Below, piece by piece: positions 1 through 5,102 of a DNA stretch of 8,583 bases; position 1 is the first letter of the stretch, and each line of letters begins with the position of its first letter. The DNA lies in assembly GCA_030620375.1 (NCBI GenBank), contig JAUXEW010000113.1, positions 1 to 8,583 on the forward strand, in the 5' to 3' direction. Origin of the DNA: Desulfobacteraceae bacterium (GTDB taxonomy: Bacteria; Desulfobacterota; Desulfobacteria; Desulfobacterales; UBA5616). The notes below the pieces were generated by a model. It worked only from the letters and a program-made list of their open reading frames with translations. It did not search any database and was not told where the DNA came from. Both the position numbers and the translations under genes were made by a program.

Positions 1-25
1 CAATTTTGGGGTGCGAAGCGTGACA

Positions 26-487
26 CTATAAATTAAAATGGGCGTTGATTTTAAATATCCTGGTCGCAGGAAGGTTGAGAATATTGGTTACACCGGTTTC
101 TTCTGATATTTTCTTTAGATTTGCCTCAATTTCCGCCATAGACCGCGCAATAAACGTAAACCAGACATTAAAGGAATTGTCTCTGAGATAATTATGGGTG
201 ACGCCGGTATAACGATTAACCACCGCTGCAAACTCATCAATACAATGTTCAGGCGCCTTGGCTGCACAAAGGGTACTGATATAGCCCAGTTTTTCCGGCA
301 CAAAGCTGCCGCCGATTTTTCGGATAATACCGCTCTTTTTCAGTTTAGCGAGGCGCTTAATCACCTCATTCTCCGTGAGACCGATATCGTCGGCAATAAT
401 TTCATAGGGTCGAGACGCTATGGGAAAGTCAGACTGAATCCGGTTTAAAATTATGCGATCAGTATCATCAATCTGCGGCATCGTCAT
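26..487 (-). CDS. AhbA/AhbB-type siroheme decarboxylase subunit (Lrp/AsnC-like fold)
   Basis: A 153-residue protein of the Lrp/AsnC-derived family that forms the AhbA-AhbB (NirD/L/G/H-like) siroheme decarboxylase, which converts siroheme to didecarboxysiroheme in the alternative haem pathway. An N-terminal winged-helix segment spans about residues 5-60 (DDTDRIILNRIQ, then a second helix ending RLAKLKKSGIIRKIGG). The C-terminal ferredoxin-like half carries TGVTHNYLR (94-102) and NVWFT (107-111), the pattern typical of Ahb/Nir decarboxylases rather than of amino-acid sensing regulators. The ATG at 485-487 overlaps the TGA of the upstream yjbQ-like gene (ATGA), with AAGGG just before it; a second in-frame ATG two codons later is an alternative start. 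The stop is TAG at 26-28. I cannot tell AhbA from AhbB, and the partner subunit is not in view. An Lrp-type regulator is the usual misannotation and remains a minor alternative. Confidence 0.8.
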   Translation of the reverse strand: MTMPQIDDTDRIILNRIQSDFPIASRPYEIIADDIGLTENEVIKRLAKLKKSGIIRKIGGSFVPEKLGYISTLCAAKAPEHCIDEFAAVVNRYTGVTHNYLRDNSFNVWFTFIARSMAEIEANLKKISEETGVTNILNLPATRIFKINAHFNL

Positions 488-888
488 CCCTTAAATTTTA
501 ATTCCAAAATACGCACGTGAACTTTTCTGGTTCGCGGCCCATCAAACTCACAAAAAAATACCCCTTGCCACGTCCCTAGAGCCAACTGCCCGTTTTGTAT
601 GATGATCAACTCGGAAGCACCCACAAGGGTTGATTTTATGTGGGCAGGCGAATTCCCTTCAAGATGTTTGTATGCTGCTTCCCACGGAACTATTTTATTT
701 AATACCATCATGATGTCCGTCTTTACGGATGGATCGGCGTTTTCATTTATGGTAATTCCGGCCGTCGTATGGGGAACGTAGATCATACACAGCCCTTCAT
801 CCATTCCGGAAGCTGAAATTAATTTATTAATATTTTGTGTTATATCAATAAATTGAGTCTTTTTTGAGGATTTAACTGTAAATAACAT
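484..888 (-). CDS. yjbQ: YjbQ/UPF0047 family protein
   Basis: A 134-residue, single-domain cytosolic protein of the usual length for the YjbQ (UPF0047) family, some members of which have been reported to have weak thiamine-phosphate synthase activity; the physiological role is generally unclear. Family hallmarks are all present: PHTTAGITINENADP (39-53), HLEGNSPAHIK (75-85) and WQGVFFCEFDGPRTRKV (107-123), which supply the conserved histidines and acidic residues of the trimeric active site. The ATG at 886-888 gives the expected N-terminus, but no convincing Shine-Dalgarno precedes it. It overlaps the downstream siroheme decarboxylase-like gene by four bases, so the two are probably translationally coupled. 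It lies beyond the dsrC terminator and so is probably transcribed separately, although I found no clear promoter. Confidence 0.88.
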   Translation of the reverse strand: MLFTVKSSKKTQFIDITQNINKLISASGMDEGLCMIYVPHTTAGITINENADPSVKTDIMMVLNKIVPWEAAYKHLEGNSPAHIKSTLVGASELIIIQNGQLALGTWQGVFFCEFDGPRTRKVHVRILELKFKG

Positions 889-900
889 TGTATAAGTAAT

Positions 901-1000
901 GCGAGCGCATTCCCCGTAGCTTGCTGCGGGGTTAGCGAACGAATCTAAAATCGGATAAAATTCCTATCGGAGGAATCGTCCCTGCCGCATACTTCAGGGA
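901..1000. repeat. REP-like cluster of short palindromes between dsrC and yjbQ
   Basis: Three imperfect hairpins sit side by side in a non-coding gap. They are CCCCGTAG/CTGCGGGG with loop CTTG at 912-931 (one G-U type mismatch), TTCCT/AGGAA at 961-975, and TCCCTG/CAGGGA at 979-1000. The GC-rich first palindrome flanked by GCGAGCG and CGAACGA blocks has the look of the REP/BIME-type intergenic elements that occur in many copies in bacterial genomes. Only one copy is in the window, so the repeat nature is inferred, not seen. None of the hairpins is followed by a T-run that would make it a standard terminator. Confidence 0.4.
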
Positions 1001-1014
1001 TCTTCAATGTTTCA

Positions 1015-1056
1015 ATATAAAAAAGAGGCCTTGCAGAAAACTGCAGGGCCTCTTTT
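1015..1056 (-). terminator. Rho-independent terminator of dsrC
   Basis: A 16-base-pair stem formed by 1021-1036 and 1041-1056 with a four-base loop at 1037-1040 and a single wobble position. Read on the minus strand, the GC-rich core GAGGCC/GGCCTC is followed by six T residues (complement of 1019-1024) and then an AT-rich stretch. It begins 27 bases after the dsrC stop codon. On the plus strand the T-run is shorter (TCTTTTAAAC), so minus-strand use is favoured. Confidence 0.9.
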
Positions 1057-1082
1057 AAACAGATAATGAAAACGATCACAGT

Positions 1083-1400
1083 CTATACACACCCGGTAGG
1101 TTTGGGCAGACCGGCCATTTTACATGCTCCCTTACCTGGTCCTGAAGGGAACAATTCATAAATGTGTTTTAGTTTGAACTTAGTAACCTTGGAAAGTACA
1201 CGAACCATGGGAGCAATCCCATTTTTTTCATAGTATTCACGCAACATGGCGATTACCAAATGATGTTCATCATTGAGTTCTTCAATCCCTTCTACTTTTT
1301 TAACATATTGAACCCAACCTTCACTCCAATTTGAGTAATCATCGATGAACCCGTCTTCATCAATGCTGAAAGTTTCTCCATTAAATTCGACTTGTGGCAT
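1083..1400 (-). CDS. dsrC: DsrC, dissimilatory sulfite reductase-associated sulfur carrier
   Basis: A 105-residue soluble cytoplasmic protein of the DsrC/TusE family. The flexible C-terminal arm reads GPGKGACKMAGLPKPTGCV, with both redox cysteines present: Cys93 and the penultimate Cys104, ten residues apart. This pair marks true DsrC, the co-substrate of dissimilatory sulfite reductase that carries sulfite-derived sulfur as a trisulfide; TusE-like paralogues keep only the last cysteine. The N-terminal VEFNGETFSIDEDGF and the GWVQYV/LREYYEKNG/LFPSGPGKGACK blocks are family-typical. The ATG at 1398-1400 is preceded by a strong AAGGAGGG (complement of 1408-1415). The gene has its own promoter and terminator, so it can be expressed as a single-gene unit, yet it lies immediately downstream of an HdrA-type redox operon in the same orientation. 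dsrAB are not in the window. Confidence 0.97.
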   Translation of the reverse strand: MPQVEFNGETFSIDEDGFIDDYSNWSEGWVQYVKKVEGIEELNDEHHLVIAMLREYYEKNGIAPMVRVLSKVTKFKLKHIYELFPSGPGKGACKMAGLPKPTGCV

Positions 1401-1433
1401 AAACTTACCCTCCTTATGAATTATTTATTCTTT

Positions 1434-1447
1434 TGGCATTTTTGCCA
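1434..1447 (-). other. Small hairpin in the dsrC leader
   Basis: TGGCA/TGCCA arms with a four-base loop lie between the predicted dsrC promoter and its ribosome binding site, about 20 bases upstream of the latter. No T-run follows on either strand, so it is not a terminator; a mild role in mRNA stability is possible. The stem is only five base pairs and could be chance. Confidence 0.35.
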
Positions 1448-1475
1448 GTAACTTCGACATGAATAAGCCAAGTTT

Positions 1476-1502
1476 ATTATATGATAGGTTTCGGAATGTC
1501 AA
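1476..1502 (-). promoter_or_regulatory. Sigma70-type promoter of dsrC
   Basis: On the minus strand, a consensus -35 TTGACA (complement of 1497-1502) is followed by a consensus -10 TATAAT (complement of 1476-1481). The 15-base spacer is two bases shorter than optimal. The expected transcription start near 1469 gives a leader of about 70 bases that contains a hairpin and the strong dsrC ribosome binding site. Just upstream, the sequence is AT-rich and carries the heptamer TATCCAT twice (complements of 1511-1517 and 1527-1533, 16 bases apart), a possible UP-element or regulator site. Confidence 0.65.
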
Positions 1503-1667
1503 CATGAAAAATGGATAAAATATTATATGGATATCATTGTCGTTGTTTTAAAAGAACCGGTGCTTTTCACTGCGATAAAACTGAAAATGTGGGCCATTTA
1601 AGTGCCTTTTTGTGTCGCTTCCCATGCGGGAAAAATAAAGCCACACGCCATGAGAGCGATGATTTAC

Positions 1668-2513
1668 TTAATATTCCTTTGGTATATGGCTTAATTGGGC
1701 CAACGTAAATACCGGCCCGTCCTTGCAGACGAATTCCTTGCCGACGTTACAATGACCACACATGCCGATCCCGCATTTCATACGATTTTCAAGCGACATG
1801 ATGATATGGTCATGCTTATACCCCTGCTTATCTAAAACCGGTTGGGTAAATTTGATCATAACCGGAGGTCCGCAGATAATCGCATATGTGTTTTCATCTG
1901 CGGGTGGTGCTTTTTGTTCAGTAATTGTGGGGACAAATCCGACGTTGTATTTCCAGTCAGGGTCATCGGTTGCATCCACGGTGATATGGACATTGATATC
2001 ATCTCGGGCCTCCCATTCGGCCAGTTCGTTACGATAAAGCAGCATGCCCGGAGATCGTGCCCCATAAATTACATGAATATCTCCGAATTTGGAGCGGTTG
2101 GCCGGATCCAGCATATATACGATGGAAGAGCGTAATGTGGTGAACGCAAATCCTCCGCCGATAATGACGACATTTTTACCTTCCAGAGCATCCCATGGAT
2201 AATAATTCCCAAGCGGTCCCCTGATTCCCATGATGTCGCCCATCTTCATATTATGAAGAAAGGTTGAAACCAACCCAACCTTATTGACGGTAAACATAAC
2301 GAATCCCTTTTCCGTGGGAGAAGAAGCAATCCCAATGGGAATTTCACCTTTACCGGCAATAGAAAGCTCGGCAAATTGGCCGGCCTGGTAGGAAAATTTT
2401 TCTTCGTCACCGTCATTTAAAAAGACAAATTTGAATGTTTTTAAATTCCTATCTTCGGTTTCGGTAATGATTTCATCAATACGAACCGGATATGGCAAAT
2501 ATGGATTTTGCAC
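1668..2513 (-). CDS. FAD/NAD(P)-binding oxidoreductase with C-terminal [2Fe-2S] (FlxA / hydrogenase gamma-like)
   Basis: A 281-residue ferredoxin-NADP reductase-type flavoprotein like the gamma subunit of sulfhydrogenases, AsrB, PyrK and FlxA. It should move electrons between NAD(P)H, FAD and a [2Fe-2S] cluster. Domains in order: a beta-barrel FAD domain (about 8-110) with AGQFAEL (44-50) and PIGIASSP (59-66, in the place of the family RxYS motif); a nucleotide-binding Rossmann domain with VIIGGGFAFTTLR (116-128) and CGPPVM (214-219); and a C-terminal cluster with cysteines 247, 252, 255 and 263 (KCGIGMCGHC...C). The start is GTG at 2511-2513, supported by AAGGGGG six bases upstream and by the family N-terminus; no in-frame ATG precedes it. 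It is the last gene of the redox operon, 23 bases after the upstream Fe-S protein. In this setting it is the likely NAD(P)H entry point. NADH versus NADPH preference cannot be read here. Confidence 0.88.
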   Translation of the reverse strand: MQNPYLPYPVRIDEIITETEDRNLKTFKFVFLNDGDEEKFSYQAGQFAELSIAGKGEIPIGIASSPTEKGFVMFTVNKVGLVSTFLHNMKMGDIMGIRGPLGNYYPWDALEGKNVVIIGGGFAFTTLRSSIVYMLDPANRSKFGDIHVIYGARSPGMLLYRNELAEWEARDDINVHITVDATDDPDWKYNVGFVPTITEQKAPPADENTYAIICGPPVMIKFTQPVLDKQGYKHDHIIMSLENRMKCGIGMCGHCNVGKEFVCKDGPVFTLAQLSHIPKEY

Positions 2514-2519
2514 TATATA

Positions 2520-2526
2520 CCCCCTT
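2520..2526 (-). promoter_or_regulatory. Ribosome binding site that fixes the GTG start at 2513
   Basis: AAGGGGG on the minus strand lies six bases before the GTG codon at 2511-2513. No ATG occurs in frame near it, so this site is what decides the start of the flavoprotein gene. It sits in the 23-base gap after the stop codon at 2537-2539. Confidence 0.7.
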
Positions 2527-2536
2527 TTCTTTCTCT

Positions 2537-3601
2537 TTACTGGGCAGCACAGGTTGCTTCATCATAATTGTTCATTAAGTCGCAAACCTTGCGGATATCA
2601 ATGTTGACCGGACAAGCGCGTACGCATCGGCCGCAGCCGACACACTGGATTCCATCGCCATACTTGTCCACGTAGTATTTCAGCTTGTGCATGAACCGCT
2701 GGCGAACCCGTTGAACCTTTTCACCTCTGGGGTTGTGTCCTGAACCGTGAAGCGTAAATAAGGGAAACATGCAGCTATCCCAATTTCGCATCCGGGTCCC
2801 GGAAGTTCCGTGGACTTCGTCTTGAATGTCAAAGCACCAGCAGGTCGGGCAAACATACGTACAGGTGCCGCAATTAATGCATGCGAAGGCAACATCTTCC
2901 CAGAACGGTGCGTCATAAACGGCTGTAATGGGCATTTCCTTAAGGTTGTCCGTAAGAATAGTTGAACTGATCTTGGCCTCGGCATCATTTTTTAATGCGG
3001 CGATCTCTTTTTCAGCCGTATCTGAATCGAGTTCATTATCCCAACCGGTAACCTTTAAAAGAGCTTCGCCTTTTTCGGTTATGGCTTTTGCCAAAAAGTA
3101 ATCGCCGGCGTCCACTACCAGTACATCCAGTCCGGCTTCATGAAACGGCCCGCTTCCTGCGGATGTACAAAAACAGGACCTACAGGGATTGTTGCAGGCG
3201 AGGCCTACAAATGTGGTGGCTTCATAAGCCTGTATCCAATAAGGATCTTTATAATCCGGCGTGTCAAAATTCCTTTGAACCAGCAAAAAGGCATCGGCAT
3301 CGCATGGCCGGATTCCAATCACTGCCCGGGGAGAGTAGTCTTTATCCGCCGGTTGCATGATATGATGATTTTCTTCGCCTTCATCAAGCGTATAGGTAAA
3401 CATCGCTTCAGTGTGGGGATAAATCAGTCCCTTGGCGGACATACGGGTATTTAAACCGGACAAGTCCAGTTGTTCATCTTTATCGAGTTTTTTGAATTCG
3501 TAACACTCATTCTGCTTTACCGGGCCGAACAAGCTGTAAGAACCGTTCAGTGCTTCAAGTCCGTCGTTCCATTTTGCCTTGTCAATTTTTATGACCTTCA
3601 T
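2537..3601 (-). CDS. Iron-sulfur electron-transfer subunit, HydB/AsrA-like (FlxB-like)
   Basis: A 354-residue cytosolic Fe-S protein related to the beta subunit of sulfhydrogenases (HydB) and to AsrA, the usual partner of the FAD/NAD subunit encoded just downstream. The N-terminal two-thirds carries IGIRPCDADA (95-104) and a cysteine patch at 136, 140, 143 and 145 (CNNPCRSCFC), followed by GSGP. Two ferredoxin-type motifs lie in the C-terminal third: cysteines 241, 244, 247, 251 continuing into CPTCWC (251-256), and cysteines 320, 323, 326, 330 ending CPVNID. These predict two [4Fe-4S] clusters plus possible extra metal ligands. The ATG at 3599-3601 has AAAGGG upstream. It follows the FrhB-like gene after 93 bases and precedes the flavoprotein by 23, so it should relay electrons between the flavoprotein and the MvhD/HdrA side. 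Naming as FlxB is by context and domain resemblance. Confidence 0.82.
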   Translation of the reverse strand: MKVIKIDKAKWNDGLEALNGSYSLFGPVKQNECYEFKKLDKDEQLDLSGLNTRMSAKGLIYPHTEAMFTYTLDEGEENHHIMQPADKDYSPRAVIGIRPCDADAFLLVQRNFDTPDYKDPYWIQAYEATTFVGLACNNPCRSCFCTSAGSGPFHEAGLDVLVVDAGDYFLAKAITEKGEALLKVTGWDNELDSDTAEKEIAALKNDAEAKISSTILTDNLKEMPITAVYDAPFWEDVAFACINCGTCTYVCPTCWCFDIQDEVHGTSGTRMRNWDSCMFPLFTLHGSGHNPRGEKVQRVRQRFMHKLKYYVDKYGDGIQCVGCGRCVRACPVNIDIRKVCDLMNNYDEATCAAQ

Positions 3602-3694
3602 AATTTTTACCCTTTATACGAAAGTTGACGATGGTCCGATCTTTTGTGTTCGTTTTCGGTCTTAACGGGCGCAAGTGATAGCCGTGCGCACGGA
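3602..3694 (-). other. Intra-operon gap with a 12-base perfect palindrome
   Basis: The longest spacer inside the redox operon (93 bases). It contains the palindrome CCGTGCGCACGG at 3682-3693, directly after the TGA of the FrhB-like gene, and no T-run follows it. I see no clear promoter. It could fold as a four-pair hairpin that stabilises or marks a processing point in the mRNA, but it may have no function. Confidence 0.35.
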
Positions 3695-4642
3695 TCATTT
3701 AATGAACTCTTCAGGATCATCCGGTTTGTAAGTGTCTAACGGCGGTCGGTTGTCCAGGGTAAGGCCCGCTTCCCATCCATAGAGGTTCAAACAGTCCATC
3801 TCGAGCTTTTTAGTCAATAATCTCATATTGATGCCCACAGGGCAGGCCCGTTCACAGGAGCCGCAGTCCGTACATCTGCCGGCGCAGTGGTATGCCCTTA
3901 AGAAGTGAAAGGTTTTAATATCAACGGGATCATCTCCCTTTCCGACCCATTGCGGTCTTGATTCGTCAACAAAACAAGTCGGGCAGTAACAAAGCGGGCA
4001 AGCATTTCGGCAGGCATAACAACGAATACACGGTGCCAGCAGGTCATCGAAAAAGTTGTGCTTTTCTTCAGTGGACATGGCCTCAATTTCACGGACATCT
4101 TCATAACGGTCCACATCTGCTTGTTCTTCCACCAGATCGGTGACCAGTTCATCATATATCACGGGATTACGATGGATACATACGGCGCAGTTTTTCTGTA
4201 AGACATCCGCTTTGTTAAAGGTTTCTTCAAATCCATCTCCTTTAACCGTCACTTCCCCGTTGGATTCCACAACGTCCACTATTTCACCACTAACGGCATT
4301 GGTGATTTTATGGCTGTCAATCATTCCTTTACAAGGAACACCGATAATATAGAGCTGATCCCGATCGATTTTATTCTCGATGATATGGGTGACGATATTT
4401 CGAGAATCACATCCTTTTGCCACAATACCGATTTTTTCCTTTCGATCGGTCAGATAATTGGCCAGGTTAATACCACAATTGCTGTCCCAAACCAGGTTTT
4501 TTACATCGTCGGCAGATTTGACCCTGTGTGGTTCGTTCATCATGGGCATGGTCCCTTTGCGAAAACCGATCACCATGTCAACTTTGCCATCCTTGAGTAG
4601 CCGTTCCGATATTTCTTTTATTTTATCAATATATCCTACCAT
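3695..4642 (-). CDS. FrhB-like multi-cluster iron-sulfur protein (FlxC-like)
   Basis: A 315-residue cytosolic protein with an N-terminal FrhB/FdhB-like segment and a cysteine-rich C-terminus. The N-terminal part shows KGCDSRN (77-82) and GVPCKGMID (101-109), which are typical of the coenzyme F420 hydrogenase/dehydrogenase beta family. It is followed by NCAVCIHRNP (151-160). A first ferredoxin-like block has cysteines 205, 208, 211, 215 and then 218, 220, 223 (CPLCYCPTC), and a second has cysteines 257, 260, 263, 267 (CTDCGSCERACP) with Cys253 just before. At least two [4Fe-4S] clusters are expected, with spare cysteines that could bind another metal centre. Its ATG is one base after the stop of the selenoprotein mvhD gene, with AAGG inside the end of that gene, so the two are tightly coupled. 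It probably connects the NAD(P)H module to MvhD/HdrA. The FrhB domain does not by itself imply F420 use. Confidence 0.8.
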   Translation of the reverse strand: MVGYIDKIKEISERLLKDGKVDMVIGFRKGTMPMMNEPHRVKSADDVKNLVWDSNCGINLANYLTDRKEKIGIVAKGCDSRNIVTHIIENKIDRDQLYIIGVPCKGMIDSHKITNAVSGEIVDVVESNGEVTVKGDGFEETFNKADVLQKNCAVCIHRNPVIYDELVTDLVEEQADVDRYEDVREIEAMSTEEKHNFFDDLLAPCIRCYACRNACPLCYCPTCFVDESRPQWVGKGDDPVDIKTFHFLRAYHCAGRCTDCGSCERACPVGINMRLLTKKLEMDCLNLYGWEAGLTLDNRPPLDTYKPDDPEEFIK

Positions 4643-4643
4643 A

Positions 4644-5075
4644 TTATGCTACCTTGGCCTCGTTTTTTATAAAATGCGTGTTGGGTCCCAAGGCTCTCAC
4701 CGCCTCAGTGACATTGTTGACCACCTCGACAAATTTTGTAGCTTCCGCTGACGAAATCCAGGAAAGATGGAGACGATCACGTTCTATTCCCATAAATTCC
4801 ATTAAATCTGAAAACAAAGAATATTTTCTTCTTGCATAGTAATTACCTTCCAGGTAATAGCATTCACCCGGATGTCAACCGGACACCCAGACGCCGTCAG
4901 CCCCTTTTCGGAGTGCGGCAAGGATAAATTTGGGGCTCATTCGTCCGGTGCAAGGAATCCGGATAACACGGATGTTGGGCGGATACTGCATACGACTGAC
5001 GCCGGCAAGATCCGCCGCCCCGTAACTGCACCAGTTACACAAAAAGGCTACGATTTTGGGTTCCCATTCTGGCAT
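4644..5075 (-). CDS. mvhD: MvhD-like [2Fe-2S] electron-transfer subunit, selenoprotein (Sec at in-frame TGA)
   Basis: MvhD (FlxD/HdrF-type) proteins deliver electrons to HdrA through a [2Fe-2S] cluster bound by conserved cysteines. Here the reading frame is 143 residues, about full family length, if TGA at 4875-4877 is read as selenocysteine 67. Upstream of it are FLCNWCSYGAAD (11-22, Cys13 and Cys16), RIPCTGRM (39-46, Cys42) and GVWVSG. Downstream, the same frame continues with HPGECYYLEGNYYARRK (68-84, Cys72), LHLSWISSAEATKF (102-115) and a C-terminal LGPNTHF. Family members normally have Cys where the TGA falls (G-C-HPG-E/D-C). The frame then stays open to TAA at 4644-4646, one base before the next ATG. 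The ATG start has AAAGGAGA upstream (complement of 5084-5091), 27 bases after the HdrA stop. A SECIS-like hairpin follows the TGA. Sec-containing MvhD homologues (VhuD) are known in methanogens. Automatic callers would report a false 66-residue protein ending at 4875. Confidence 0.93.
4842..4858 (-). promoter_or_regulatory. Bacterial SECIS-like hairpin for Sec insertion in mvhD
   Basis: On the minus strand, ATTACC (complement of 4853-4858) pairs perfectly with GGTAAT (complement of 4842-4847) around the five-base loop TGGAA. The stem begins 17 bases after the TGA at 4875-4877. The loop has a G in its second position after a U, and that G is about 24 bases from the codon; both fit the bacterial SECIS pattern recognised by SelB. 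A lower TGC/GCA pairing (4860-4862 with 4833-4835) could extend it across an asymmetric internal loop. The stem also encodes conserved residues (YYLEGN), so coding constraint contributes to the sequence. Confidence 0.7.
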
Positions 5076-5102
5076 ATTTTTATTCTCCTTTCTGGATGGA
5101 CA

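Noticed and set aside
26..487. Lrp/AsnC transcriptional regulator
   Set aside because: The fold is shared, but the TGVTHNYLR and NVWFT motifs and the sulfate-reducer context fit siroheme decarboxylase subunits better.
1619..1632. TTCCC/GGGAA hairpin after the flavoprotein gene as a terminator
   Set aside because: On the minus strand it is followed by GCGACAC, not a T-run; the T-rich stretch lies before the stem. It may still be an mRNA 3' structure.
1511..1708. A 65-codon plus-strand frame rich in Cys and His in the gap upstream of dsrC
   Set aside because: It has no ribosome binding site, runs into the end of the opposite-strand flavoprotein gene, overlaps the dsrC promoter repeats and matches no family I recognise.
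4644..5075. Reading the mvhD locus as a pseudogene or a nonsense mutation
   Set aside because: The frame is intact on both sides of the TGA with conserved MvhD motifs, the TGA replaces a conserved cysteine, and a SECIS-like hairpin follows. A random stop would not meet all three conditions.
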